A stretch of 64,000 bases of DNA from Mesorhabditis belari (taxonomy: Eukaryota > Nematoda > Chromadorea > Rhabditida > Rhabditidae). The notes beneath the pieces are model-generated. The model saw nothing but the letters and a program-made list of their open reading frames with translations. It had not been told where the DNA came from and ran no database searches. Where the stretch lies: assembly GCA_958450365.1 (NCBI GenBank), contig CAUEEP010000758.1:2130565-2194564 (forward strand). Direction: 5' to 3'. Made by a program: the position numbers and the translations under genes. This document shows, one piece after another, positions 1-15,100 of this stretch (position 1 is the stretch's first letter; each line of letters starts with the position of its first letter).

Positions 1-125
1 CCTAATTTCAAGAATTATATAATATCAAATATTTAGAAGCTCACGATACAGATATAGGTATACAAGATTTAGATTTGCTTCTTTGATTTACGAAAAATTC
101 AGTCTTCAACTCTTGTTTCTAGGGT

Positions 126-3100
126 TTCTGATTTGGATCGACTGCAGAGTGAAACAATTCAAGTATTGGGTGCTAGAGTCAAATTGCGATTGGCGAATCA
201 TGTGGCTGTTTCGGAGGCGAATAATGCCTACTTAATGGTTTGTTGAATTTTATTCAATTTCTATTTATTGATTGTACAATAGCTGAATATCTTCTAATCT
301 AAGTATGAATTCGCAATTCACGGTCGGTACTTTGTGTTTTGTGAAACGCGTGCTTTCTGGCACACTAAAGTCGCGGAGATCTTTTGAAAAAGGAGAACTT
401 AGTATGCCAGAAGACGTGCGTTTGCTGGAATGCAAGGTACACACGACGATTTCAGCAGAGAAACTGTTTTGAACTCGGAAATTTAGGCGAACTCGGCGAT
501 AGCCTCGGGAACCCAGATGGACATCTCAGCGTCTACATTAACCACGACAGCCGAGCTGCCCGCAAAATATTCGAGTCATAACGGAAACGGAAAAGAGCCG
601 GAAAGGCCACTTTCAGCTGGATCCGGTGGAGAAGTTGATGTCTTTCATAATAAGGTTTGTTAAAGCAAAAAGCTATCGAAGTTGCTCTCCGGGAATTCCG
701 AACTTGCTTCTGATTGATAAATCTAAAAATATTCTAGCTGAATAGTTGAGTTTTTTTACTTTATACGCATCAGGGTATTCAGGCAAGTCGAACTCTTTAC
801 GTCGGCGGGTTGGAATCGAAAATCTCTGACGAAACGCTCAGGAAACGATTTAGATGTTTTGGGAGGTGAGAGTTGAAAAAGATTTACTGTAAAAATCTAA
901 AATCTTATGAATATGAATCCCTTTTTCACATTCAATATACTAAAAAATATGAATCTCTTTTAGTATATTGGATGTCGATGTGAAAAACTACGAGTCTCCA
1001 TCTCCATTCGCTTTCATTCAATTCTCCGATATTTTCTCGACTGTTCGAGCAATCAATCATCACGCGAATTTACCGGTTGCGAATAAAAAGGCAAAGGTTT
1101 GTGAGAAGATTTGGTATTGAATATATTATTTATATAAATTACTGGATACTGAAGCCAAAAGCCTGGCCTAGAAATGCCCAGGTCCAGGCCTAGCCTGACA
1201 GGGTGCTTAAGAACCATTACCTGTTCCAGGCCTTGCCTGACAGGGTGCTTAAGAACCTGTTCCAGTAATCATGTAGAACTTGGAAATATCTAGATATCTA
1301 AATTATCTAGATATATTGCTATAAAATTATCGTATTTTAGAAATTTCAACCCTTCTTCGGGCGATCGATGCAAACGAACAAGCTGTGGGTGGGCGGCATT
1401 CCGCCGAACGCCTCCGAGGAATACGTGCAACAGAAATTAAGCGCCCTCGACGGAGCGAATAATGTCATTTTTGATATAAAAGTCGGTAGATTATCTAGAT
1501 ATTTATTTATTAATAATATCAAAATTTATTATCTAACAAAGTTTAGACCCGCGAAGCTCTCGTCGTCTTCCAAGGTCCTGAGATTGCCCAAGCCGCTCTC
1601 AATAAAATCCGAAACAACGGACCAAAACCCTTGTACGTTTTTAAAATTATTTAATTACCTACTAGATTTTTTATACTTTTTCAAATCGTTAAGCATTTTC
1701 TTAATTACCAGCTCTTTTTTCTTAAGTTTTCCAATAATTATGAAGTTTTCGAAGCAATGACTAGTTTTGAGTTGAAAAAATTGAAAAACTATAGCTAACT
1801 ATAGCAAACTGAATGTTTTGATCAAAAATGGATAACATTTAAGCCCTGTATATCGATTTATCAAATAGTATTCTTGCTTGACTCAACTCTGCAGGCAGCC
1901 CTGAGAAACTTAGCAGCTTAGATAGTCGATATGATGACGTGTAGCGGGACAAAATGTGGGGGAACATGTAAGGAAGCCAAAAAAAGGAGTGGACGTTGAT
2001 GAGACTGGAGGAGCGCCGATAGAGTGGTCCTCAAAAAGGGGCCCAGGCAGCTCTGAGGAGGGGCGGGGACCATGAGGCCCTCACCGGCCACTCCTAGACC
2101 ACTGGCCACCGCTTCAGCTTACCCCGGTCTCCAGGCCCGTTCCCTTTCTCCTCCTTTCCCACTTCTCCTCATCTCACCCTTTATTTCCATCGTTCCATCC
2201 ATATACGGAACACGTGGCCACCTCTCACTCACCCCTCTCACCCACTCCTCCCACCCCTCGGGGCCCCTCATCTCCTACATTCAATCCCTAGCTTCTTTTT
2301 AGTCATTTCGCAATGTAATTAGTTTTTGTAGGGTAATCCCTGGATCTTATCAGCTTAGAGGCTCGAATTTAATCAACAGGTCTACAAGGATCATCTTTTG
2401 CTGGACTTGAACATTTCCTGGATCCTAGTCTTATATTAACACTCATTGAGTTGGGTCTACTACATTTTCTATACTTTTTCTTCTTGAGTTGAGTCTTAGA
2501 AGCTGGTATTTAGTTAACAGAATCATTTCCCAACTCTATTACTAAAATTTAGTTAACAGGTCTAGGAGGATCATTTGCTTCAACCTTCTTATTATACAGT
2601 ATTTGTTCAATAGCCTATTAAACGTAATGCTGTTAAAATATAAAATTCGGTGAGAAAACGATTTGGGGTCTTTGTTCTTGAGGGTGGAAAAGTGCAAGAG
2701 TTGGCCTTTTTGCATAGAATGGCAGCAGGGGGTCGTTACTTGGCTGTTCCCTTGCCTTGTCTCTCCCATATCCTTCCCCGTCACAGATGGGGGTCATCTC
2801 GCATTCACACTCTCACACACAGACAGACAGACACAAGAAACCCCTTTCCCCTTCATTTCCTTAGCCTGTGTGTGGCATTTCCTTTAGTTTCTCGAGCATT
2901 TCTATTCCGTGGCCTAGTTGAGCTTGTTAGAGCTTTTTGCTAGGTAGGCTAAATATTTGGGTACATATGCCTTTCCTTGAAGCTGAGTTGGTTATTTTTT
3001 TAGGCTTAATTTACCATTGATGCCATGAGTTTATAAGCAGATTTGCACTATTTATAGATTTGCCTAATATTTTGTACTTGTTTTTACTGTATTTGATATT

Positions 3101-6100
3101 TCTATCTAGTAATTGTCACACTAAAATGTCTAATGGATCCTGTTTTTACATGGAAATTCTTTACCTTTTATACGACTTAAGCTGAACCAGCGCTTTCCTA
3201 TGCACCCAGTAACCGCGATCACTACAATTCCATGTCAATCCTTTACATTGTCTAATGCCTAGGTGCTTTCAGCTCAACCTTTTTGCAGCTTAAAAATCAG
3301 CCTTTTTTAAGCTCAAAACGCCCAGCAACCTTACAATTAGATGTTAGTCATCCACGTAAATCCCACTCCCATTAGACATGAGAAATTTCCAACCCGAATC
3401 CAATTCCATCTTCATTTTCTCGACCGTTTCTTCGCGGATTACTCTGAAATTTTGTCTACAAGCTGAAAATGTCGATTTCTATCTGTAGACAAAATTTCAA
3501 AGTAATCGGTCAAGAAAACAAAGGTGGAATTAGGTTCGGATTGAATTTTCCCATGTCTACCCTTCATCCCCTTGGCCTAATGGACTTGCATCAAGGGATC
3601 CTCATCGATTCACCCCTAGTAACCCAGTCCGCCTTTTTTTCTCCTTTTGTACACCCACTCATCCTACGTGTCATTTAGCATTTCTAAATCTTTTTGACTG
3701 GCTGCTCATTTCTTTTAAGTACCGTGTATTTTTAAGCTTTTAGATTCAGGCCTATGTTTAGTTTGGCCTATTTTCAGTTAGCCTTAAAATCTCTTCAAGC
3801 ATTCGACAACAGTTTTAGACGCATTTTTAGATAATAATATAATATAGCAATAAACAAAACAAATTTAAATTTCAAATTTTTTCAGCACCTTCAAAGACGG
3901 GAGTGGTGAGGCCCGAGTGCCCGCCGACTTTTGCTCGGATCGGTTGCACGATTTTTTCATCGATCGAAAACATAGTCAGGTTGGAGAAAAAGAAAAAAAA
4001 AGTACTAAATCCGGCATAAAGCAATACTGGAATTCAGTTTTGTGCTAGATTTAAAGTTTCTGTGTCTAGACGAACCGGTCGGTATCGATTTAAAAAAGCG
4101 CTAGTTGGTCCGATTGAACGTCTACCATTCTCAGAGTTCCAATCAGTACCAGCCGGTTGGTTTAGGCTGTTTAAAGTAGTAAAAAATATCTATTAGATAA
4201 ATGAAACATAATCATTTTAGCTTCGTTCCTCCACCTCACCCCATCCTGCGTCAAATCATTCGGAGGGGAGTCTCCCCGATCGTGTCCTCACACCGCCACC
4301 GAATCCACCACCATATCTTGGCGGCCTTTCAGCACAGGGACAAGAAATGCCATCGTGAGTTTTACATTTCAAAAAGATATCCAAAAATTTCCATTTTTTA
4401 TTTTGAATCCTAAATCAAAGATCGTTTAGCAGTCGAAAGCTCAAAGCAATATTGATTCTGGCATTTGTTTTTAGATTAAAGTCCAGACTTTCCATATTGA
4501 ATCAGCTATTGAAATCGTTTAAAGAATCATTGAAATTGTTTAAAACGATATTTTCAAAAAATCTATGATATAATCATTGCTAGAATCATTGTGCATTGCT
4601 GATTGATCATTGTTAGAATCGACTAGAAAGATTTCCATTAAGAGTTGAGTAGAAAGAACTATTGCTATAAGTCGAGAAGTTTCGTCATAGCATTCATTCC
4701 GTTCATTCTTCGACCTTGTGTGCCTAGGCAAAATTTCCATCAATAATGACCAAGAATGGCCATTGTGGGTGAGAAAAGGGGAGGGGGGTTGGCGCCCGTT
4801 TCGCTGTCTATCCCTCTCGCCTCTCGCCTCTCCCCCTCAGCCTCTCCTCCTCCAAATATCGATTGTCTATTTCCAGGCAGCCCTTTACCCTTTTTCCTCT
4901 TCTCACTAATGAACTCTCTTTTAGTCTTAACCAAAAAAAAATTCATAATTCGTTTCGTAAAAAATGCGACACGCGATCTTGTTTCACGTTTTTCCAGGAA
5001 AATTACTCGCTATGGGTGGAGAGAAATTAAAATTTCCGACACCTATCGGGAATTCGTTTGTGAGAAAATTTTGAGATGAGGGATTAGAATTCGAGAGGAT
5101 TTAATTAAAGGAAAAGAGTTTAGGGAAAAGTGAAGGGAAAATGGGTGTAGTGATGAATTGAATAAAATGATAAGAATAGGATTCTGGAAAAATGATAATA
5201 AAATGATGATAATAATAAAATGATAAAAATGAAAAAGAAAAGAAAATAATAATGAATCTCAAGCCAAAAGCTCTAGTAGCAAAAAAAATCTAAACAATAT
5301 TTTGATAAATGCAAATTTACAGGTATATCTCCTCACGTGATTATCACCGATCATCGGATTCGTTGAGAAGAGATGGACGGGGATCGATCTCACAAAAAAG
5401 ACGGGAAAGATCGAGATCGAGAGATCGACAATCGAGAAGGGAACGAATAAAGCCACAAAGCAGACAGCCAAGACAAAGGACAAGGAGAAGTCGATCCAGA
5501 GGAGGCAATAGGAGGTGAGGAACCAGTTCAAGTACAATGAAATTGAAAGCTTCTTTATCATTGACTCTAGAAGTTATTCTTAATCAAAACAAAAATAAAG
5601 ACAAATACGACCGAATCTCGTTTCTAAGCTATGGAAAGCTCCTGAGAAATTGATTTGCCAAATTACATAATTCTAAAAACGGCTAAGGAGATAGATTATT
5701 TCACTAACTATAAGATATTGTATATGAAAATTCATGGACTCCTTTTCAGTGGATCATCATCTTCTTCATCTGAAAGCCGAAAAACATACGAGAGTTTCTC
5801 CTCATCGAGCTCAGCTGATAGCCGTTATCGACGAGATCGAGATCGGCGCTCGAATGGAAATCACGGGACAACGAAAAGAAAAGACAATGATCGAAAGTAC
5901 ACGAAAGAACAAGAGGAACGACCGAATAAAATAAAGGAAGCCGAACATGTAGGTGCTTTCGAGTAGACATAGGCACTACAAACTACAAACGTAAACTATA
6001 AACGCTTCTAATTTGCTTTAAATCTGTCGGATTTATATGATCTATAGCTCAAAAAATAGAGAATCTCAAGAGCTTTTTGAATGCCCTAAATTGCACTTAA

Positions 6101-9100
6101 AAATATCAATGATAAAGAAAGTTACAATGGTTTTTAGTCCTGGCTCGAAACAGACCATACTCGCGCGTAGTCAGGCTTCAAACCACTGTAACTTTCTTTA
6201 GCATTGATATTTTTAAGTGTGATTTAATCCATTCAAAAAGCTCTTGAGATTCTCTATTTTTTTGAGCTATAGATCATATCAATCCGACAGATTTAAAGCA
6301 TATTAGAAGCGTTTGTAGTGTGAAAGTTCGTCATTTTTGTAGTTTATAGTGCTCAGGTCTAGTTTGAAGGGAATGAAATGGAAGGCGATTTTGGCTGAAA
6401 GTGAATTGGGATTTTGGTTTCGAAGAGACCAAAATAAGTCGAAGAACTGAATTAAAAATTATTCAGTTAAGGCTTTCTGTATGTTTTCAAAACCGAATTC
6501 CAAAGCATTCGCCAAAATTGGTTTGGCCCTATTTGGCGAAATCTAGAGTCAAAAATCTTCAAGTTCACCTGGGAAATTGACAAAATTTGGTTTTCTCGAA
6601 TATCTTAAGCATATTCTAGCATAGCAAGCAAAAGATATTCAGTTATTTAACCATTTTTGTCGTTTTTTTCTTCGGGTTTTGGTCCATAGGCACATCTCGT
6701 AGTTCCATTTAATTTTTAAGCTAGGCTAAGCATGGGGTTAAAGTTCTTCGTGTCTGTGATAATCTTTTCATTTTTTTTTTCATCAGGATTTCGGAATGTT
6801 TTTCCCAAAACGAAGCACATCATTCCAAAAAAATCAATTCAACAAGCACGCTGAGCATTCAACAAACAAAAGAGTTGTGAGTTCCATTTATTTTCCAACA
6901 CACGCTTTTCAAATCCCAAAAACATTATCCCCAATGTAAGTCCGTCCTGATCGAAAAAAAAGTGTACAAGGAACGGTTAAAGATTTTTGATTTTAGGCTC
7001 GAGAGAAGGAGATGGTCCGATCGGCGGATAGTGGATTTGGAGAAGAGACAGCACTGTTGCCCCCACCGCCGCCGCCAGCTCCATCACCCCCGCCACCACC
7101 TCCACCAACGATTCTATCATTTCCATCGACTTCTTCGGCGACAAGGGATCCAGAGGGGATAAGCTTAAAGGTGAATCGTTTGCAGATACCGTTTTTCCCT
7201 AATAGTAGTGCACCGAGCCTAGTTGATGACTATTTTACGGTTTTCAAGTTTTCACAGAAGCTCAGCACTCTAATCCCCACTCATCGTCAGCTACATTTTC
7301 CGACCCCGCATCGATAGGCTCTGATAAGCGGCTTTTGAGATTTCGAGTAATTTAGGCGAAGGGTGCACTACTATTAGGGAAAATATAGTATGTAGAAGAC
7401 TTTCTCGTTTCAAAAACTCTCAACAAAACCGTTTTGCAAGTGGTAAATTTTAAGTCTTGGAAGTAGATTTAGAAATAGATTAAGTAAAGTAGATTTAGAT
7501 CGTTCCTGTATCCCTGAAAATCTTATTAATCTTGAAGTCGATTCTGTAAAAATGATTTTTGCGGGGATTTGCTATGTAGAGTTTCTTGGAGTTCTGGATC
7601 TGATTTTACTCGCTTTTTAAACTGTTTTAAGTCTCATTTGAAAGATAAAAACTTTATCCAAAAGAACCTGGTCATGGATTTCTTGCCTGGGTAATTCTTT
7701 CTTTTCTTTTAAGCTTAAACCATCCTTTTTAGCACCCTGCACCGATCGCTTGTCCCGCATCTACCTCGTCAGCTTCGCATCATCTTGGAAATCACGAGAA
7801 AATCTCCACTCCTCAGCCCTCTCAATCGCAACCTTCAAAAAGGCCTTCATTAGACGTTCCACTTCCATCTGGTTCGATGACTCTCACCTCACCGAGTGCC
7901 ATCAATACATCAGCTCCACCAAATCCATTGAAGACTCCACCCGCACAGATGCCAAGGGTTTGTTTTTAGACTGTACAATACATCATTTCAGTTTTTAATT
8001 ATTATTTTAGTAAAACATTTTCAGAGACCCCGTCTCCCGATGGCTTGTGCTAATGGAAAAACCCTTACTGCTCCGTTGGAATTGCTTGATGCGAGCGTAA
8101 AAGATCCTCGAATTGGAATGAAAGAATATCCAACAAGAAGGCCAACAATTCTTTTGAAAATCTCTAATATCTGGGCGATTCATTTCAAGAAAGAGAGAGC
8201 TGCTGGAGCAAACACGTCGAGTATCGGGTGAGTTGCACATTTTTTGCCACACCGTAAATTTTCTAGTAGAGGCCCTCTATAGGAGCGTAGTCTAAGTTTA
8301 CTCTCAAACAAATGCTCATATCTCGACACCAGTAAATTTTTTTTTGCTTGCTTAGGTATCTAATTAAAGTAGAGAAAATGGGTAATTTATTTGATATATA
8401 ACACATATTTTTAACTTTAAGCAGTCCTTAGAAAAAATTATTGAAAAATGATGAAAATTCGGCTTTTTTTTGCCACTTTTCAATCATTTTCTTCTAAGCA
8501 CTGGTTAAAGCTGAAAATATGTGTTATAGCTCAAAAAATCACCCATCTTTTCTACTTTAATTTAATACCTAAGCGCACAGAAACAAACTTACTAGTGTTG
8601 AGATATGAGCGCTTTTTAGAGAGTAAACTTAGATTACACAACGTCCCTATAGGAGGCTCTTCTATTGAAATATTTATGTATGTATCTTAAAGACAAATAT
8701 TTATATGTGTTTAGCTTTTATATTGATAGCAAGTATTCATTTATTTTAGCAAACCGTTGACGAAACCAGTTGAAACGAGTTTATCTGGGCGAAACTCGCA
8801 GCCAACCCCGACCACTCCAGGCTCGAGGCATGGGAGTATCTCTTCGGAACATGGTAAGCCGAATCTTTTAGTAAATTCTATTAATAAACCTATACTATAA
8901 AACAATCCTAGACTTTATTTATCTCTTTTAGAACCACTATCCAGACGATCTTCTGGCGCGGTGAGCCCAGGGCCACTCATTTCTCCGAAACAAAAACCCT
9001 CAACGAGCCAACCAAGCTCTTCTGCTGGAAATGGTTCGTTTTTAAAAATGAATAGAAATTGATTAATAAAAAAGATAAATATTGATATTTCAGCACATTC

Positions 9101-12100
9101 AAAGAGCTCTGATGAAGAGGAAGAGGTGCAGAAAGTGAAATCGCCACCACCGTCGATTTTGGATTTCATCTTGAGAGAATCGGAGGAAGAGAACAAAAAG
9201 ACCGTGAAAACTTGTAAGTGATTTTGAAAAAGGATTGATTTTATCTAAAATATATCTATTACGAAAAATTTTAGTATCGACTTTGTACAAGAAAGTGAGT
9301 GCACTGGGGGACACGTTGAACTCGTTAGACACTTCGGTGAAACAAATCAAAGAGGAGACTGATAAGTGAGTGGAAAAACTTTAATAATTAGCTAAAAGTC
9401 AAGAAAGCTTAACTTATCTGTTCATTACATGCAAATTTCAGGTCAACCGGTTCTTTGCCTAAATCGGCATCCTTGGAAAAGCACCAATCGTTCGAGGTTG
9501 AGCTGGAGAAGTTGAAAGACAAGGAGAAGCTAAAAATTGACGCCGAAAAGGTAATAGATATGAAAAATTGGGATTATAAACGAAATATAATAGTCAAAAG
9601 CTGGTGCAATTAGCAAGGCCTCATCTCTGTACGGACATTTTCTCGACCTTTTTTGACCATTAAAGCTAAAACTTCTTTAGAAACCTTAGAATATATTGTC
9701 ATGGACCATTTAAAATAAAAATTAAAGAAGTCTAAAGTTGCACTACGGGGGGTCGAACCCGGATCGTAGACAAGCGCGCTCTCGACTGCGTTATAACGAT
9801 AACCACTCGAGCCAAAAAAACCCGAGTAGTAGATAAAAAGGTATCCAGCTTTTTGACAATATCGAGCTTCTATTATCTCATTTATTCATTTCCAGTTGAA
9901 GACGCTCTCTCGATCGGCCCGGATCTCGAACAATTCCTCAGCTTGTTCCACTCCCGTCCACGATCCTTTATCTTCACTTCTTCCTCAATCTCATCCAATT
10001 CAATCGTCGGCTTCCACTCCACAACATCAGCAAAACCCATCGAGCCTCTCGATTTCAATTCCACCAAGCACGGTTGCCGGCGCATCGACTCCATCGGCTA
10101 CTTTACCCAGTCCGGTCAGTTTCTTCAAAGTTTAAATTATTAGGGGAACTCGGGAAACTTGCTTGGTTTTACGTTGAAAAGAAGCTCTCGATAAGTTGAT
10201 CAATAAGTCAACTCTAAATTTGCGTAGTCTTGATTGACTTTGATTGAATGGCTCAATTGACTCGTTTTCAGATCTCGCGCAAAGCCTCCGCCCCGCAGCC
10301 CTCATCAATCTCCAGCAAAACAGTGCCTCCACACTCAGCTCCAATCCTTCCCGGTACTCCATCTTCTGCTTCTTCTCGATCCTCAACCCCAATGGTTTTT
10401 CCACCGAATTTCTCCATTCCTCCACCACCAATCCCATCCACATCTTCCTCACCGACGAGGAATGAGCCACTTCTCTCAGCGCCTCCACAACCACCAGCAC
10501 TACTGGTTGGTTTGAAAACAGAGATGAGAAAGGATAGAGCTTGAGCCTGAGCCTCTCGATAAGTTGATTCTAGATCTTTATTTTTAAGCATTTCTCTTAT
10601 GAAAGTTGTTCAGAGTGGTCATCCGGTGCGAAGGGATTCAACGGGAAGCATTCATGGAACTCCATCCACTCATCATCCACCACCAAGCTCTCCAAAAGGC
10701 CATGGAAACGAGGGATCCACTGCGCCCACAACACCGAAAACGCATAGACCCGAGGTACTGTGAATTGGTTTTTGCTTGGTTGATCTATTATGATTGATTC
10801 TTTGATGTTCTACAGATAAACTTGGATACATTTGCAGATGCAATCGAGCTCCAAGCGTCCGGCAATGTTACCCGGGCAGACGCGAGGACCCGACGGGAAA
10901 ACGGCGATTCGGGCTGAGTCGTTTGGTGGATTGTCACGGATGAACAGCCTCCCACAGACTCCATCTCCACTCGTGCAGCGATCGATGTCCGTCAGTGATT
11001 CGAAGGTTTGTAGCTATTTGATAGATTTTTAGAATAAAGTTAGATATTAGATCTTAGAACTACATAAGCAAGATTCAATTCTTGACCAAATTTCTTTGAT
11101 CCATACCTTCATCTTTCAGAAAACCGCTCGTGAAGCAAATGATATGATTGAGAAATTCTACAATCGCACATCTTTGTCGGCGGATATGAAAAAGTTGCCG
11201 AGAATCGAGAAGAAACCCTCGATTCAATCGGAATCTGGAAAAGACAAAGAAAGGGAAAAGGAAATGGTTTGCAAATTTTGATAATTTGATATGAAATTGA
11301 CCTAAAAAGAACTTTTTGCAAGTGTTTATATCAAAAAATTTCAGGACAAGCACCGTGAGAAGGAGAAAGAGCACAAGCACAAACATCGTGACAAGGAACA
11401 ACGAGAGAAGGATCACAAATTGGTGAGTGCCAGGGAAATATCATTAGAATTATGGAAGGTTAAAATTTGTAAATTTCAGAAACGCAAAGAGGATGGCACA
11501 TACGAGACAAAAGAGGAAAGAGCAAAGAGAAAAGAAATCGAACGGTCAAAGAAACAAAAAGATGAGAAGAAAAAGGAGAAGAAGGAAAAGCTGAAGAAAT
11601 TGGTGAGTTGGATAGTGGTGAACATTATATAACAATAAAAATTTAGGCTGAAAGCGAGAAGAAACGAAAAGAGAAGAAAGAGAAGAAAAAGAAGAAGAGA
11701 AAACACAGCGAGAGTGAAGAAGAAAGTGGAGAAGATGAAGGGGACGATGATTATGCGGTGAGTCATTGGATGAGATAAAAATATAAAGAATATCTTACTT
11801 TAGGGAGAAATCTAGAAGCTATACTGTAGCTGATAGGGCTGATAGGCTATAGGCTAATGGTTATACTGTAGCTGAAACTTTTACATGACGGATTGAGAGG
11901 TCTAGTTGCAAATATAACCTGTCCTTTACTGAGGAAGATTCGATTTGCCAGAAAGTTTGGGTTTACAGCTTTTGAGCAAAGCTGAAATAAATTCCTAAAA
12001 GATCCTGGATTAAAACTAGAACTATGTCATAATGTAAATTTTTGCTAAAATAATAATATTCATCTTTAGAAAACGATGAAGTTGGTGCGTTTGTTGGCTG

Positions 12101-15100
12101 AAGAGGACGGGCCAATTGGAGGATCGATGTATGATAGAGTGAAGAGAAGGAGCAGCGGATTGAATAAGGTTTGTTAAATGAGAAAAAAAGCAAACTCGTA
12201 AACACATTCTAACATTCTTCATCGTAAACATTCTAAAGCAAATAATGATAAATCCGAAGATGATATGTTCTAAAGAAAGCACAGCCAAGGGCCAAGAATT
12301 TGTTACAAAGCTAGAATTGATTTTTGCATACAGAACAGACTGTTACTGTTCTACTGTAAAGCATATAGCTTAGAAACTTTAAGGTTAAAGATTAGGCTTA
12401 ATATTTTACTCTTTTAAACAAATAAAATATTCAGGATGATCAAGAAAAGAAGAAAACGTTGGAAATGCTGCGTGAGAAGAATAAAGATAAGCACAAAAAG
12501 CGGCGAGTGATGACGATGAGTGATTCGGATGAAGAAAATGAGGATGATGAAGAAGAGCAGGATAAGGTGAGTGGAAATGGTTTAAAAACTATATTAAAGT
12601 ATAACTATAAGTATTGGCCTAGTTAAAAACTCTATTAAAGTCTAAATCTAAGTATAAAGTTCTTAAATTCAATTTTACCCAATCACTTTTCAGGACGATG
12701 ACTCATCTGAAGAGGAGGAGGAGGTTGAAGAGAAAAAACCTTCAAAGCAAGAGAAATCAAAGCATACGGTAAATTTCAAAAACGAACACTGTAATCTAAA
12801 TCTATAAGTATATTAGAAATCAATTATTTATGCAAATTTTTCAGCCAAAGCCCTCCAAGAACTACTCGACAAGCGAAAGCGATGAAAGCGGTGATGAGGT
12901 GAAAAAGAAGGAGAAAAAAGAGAAGAGGGTATGACTTTGAAAAAATGCTATGCTGGCTGATAATTTTTAAGTTAATACTTAGAATCTGACCCTAAAAGCT
13001 TTAGAATTTCAACACCGATGACGTTTTTGGCGATAGCGATGATGATGGAAGCAGCGTGGCGACAGGACCATCGCTGTCCACAGAGAAACATCGATCATCC
13101 GAGAAAAAAGGAAAAGAAGAGAAAAGTGGGTGGAAATAAAGAGATTCAGTTAACGAATTTATTCAAAAAATGTTCAGGAAACCGAATCCGACGATAATCA
13201 AAAAGAGACAAAGAAGAAAAAGATGGAAAATCTCTTTGGGGAAAGTAAAAAAGAGAAGAAGAAAGACAAGGAAAAGGAGAAAAATGAGAGAAAAAGACCG
13301 GGAGAGAAAATGGAGGAAAAGGTGAGGATTGGAAAGGATTTCGTAAAAGAATAGGAACTTAAAATTTGGATTTAGCGTTTGTAAAGTACAGTACTGTCAA
13401 TTTTACGCTTTTATAGCCAAAGTTATTGTTAGTTATTGTTATTTGTTAGCCAAAGATAAGCTTAACGATTTCCTTACAATTCCTGAACTTTTCAATTCTG
13501 ATTACTTTTAGAAGTCAGGAATTAATAGTTAGCTTTTGAACTGTATGTTGAACTGATTTCTTGATATTTTTTAGACTCCAAAACGCCCGAAGAACAACTT
13601 GAGCGACGATGAGAGGAAACAACGCGAGAGAACGGCCTCCATTGCGGGCAGTGAAGAGACCACATCGACAATTCCGGAAAAAGTAAGTGCAAATCAAAAC
13701 AAAACGTACACTTTTATGCAAACATTGCCTTTTTTTCATCGAATCACTCTTTTCAGCAACAAGTGAAACGCGAGAAGTCTTCATCCTCGGAAATGTCGAC
13801 CGTTCAATCTCCCCCTCACTCATCTCATCCTCCACCGATTATCGCTCCTCCACTTCCACTTCAACTTCCACCAACACCAACACCAACACCAATGCTCCCG
13901 CTGGCTGAGCCGAAAGTTGAACCGGTAAGTGTACAAGATTTTACTTTTTTGATACAAATACACTAAAAGCTGAACAGTTTACAGTAAACTTGTGAGCAAT
14001 TTTTAAACAGATCGTGTATTTATTGGGTACACTTCTACAGTGACCTAACTTTCACTTTATCGTTTATCGTTACGATTAACTTTTGGCTGTAGAACTGCAG
14101 AGCCGATTAGCTTAAAATTGATCTTTTGAATAGCTGGATAAAATTGAAGTCTTCACTTTGATCTAAAAATTTCAGATGGAGGTTGAGGAAAAAGAGTCGC
14201 CGACTATTTCAACGCCGGGAAGCGCCGAGAGACCAAAACTCTTAACAAAGGTAAGAAAATGGAAAAGAAATTGCTAAAAAAGATAAAAATTCTTATAGTA
14301 TTAGATAAGTTAAAATTTTTGTTTTTTCAGGCAGCTATGAAAGTGTTCGTTCCGTCCACGAATGTGCCCACTTCGATGGTTCCGCCGAAAAGCGAGAATC
14401 CCGTAAGTTTTCTTTGCTTTTTTTTCGTTTGACAAAACTTGTAAAGACAGTCATAAATTTTATTTGTTTTTTTGGTGGTAGTGAAAGCTTGAAACAAATC
14501 TTACATTTAGTACTGTAGTTGCTAAATAGTATTACAGTATTATTGTTCTCTAGTCTATACTTTGTGCTCTCCGACAAGCGTTCGCTTTGAGAATTCAAGC
14601 GTGGCTGAAGGCGCGCGTTTATGCGAGCACACGGGCTTGTGAATAAGCTTAGTTTAGATAAAATAGGTTGAAAAAATTTATCTAAATACCCTAGATATTT
14701 AAAATCTCACTTTCACTACCCGTCAAACATAACATTTTTGTAGTTTTTTTTCTTCGTCTAATTGAATGCTAAAGTATAAGCATGCAAAAGAGATAAGGAA
14801 AACGAAAAGAGAAAGAAAAATCGCTTTTCGCATAATCAAATTGACATTTTTATGGCCGTGCAAAGCTATAAATGGTAATGCAAAAAAAATAAAGAAAGCT
14901 ATGCATATATTTTAGTTGCATCCAAAAATCGAATGAAATCAATCAGTTCAAAGAGGGGGTTTTCTCGTTATTCAAAGGACTAAAAATTTGATTTTAGCTG
15001 GCAAATTTGAGGAGAAGAATTTGTTAAGAAAATTTTCTCGTAATCAATTTCCAAAAGATTGGCTTGTAGATTAAGTTTGCATTTAAGAATTCATTCGTCT

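Noticed and set aside
4957..5078. Additional din-1 exon reading KITRYGWREIKISDTY
   Set aside because: It keeps frame, but the donor is weak and the 4351 to 5322 join works without it.
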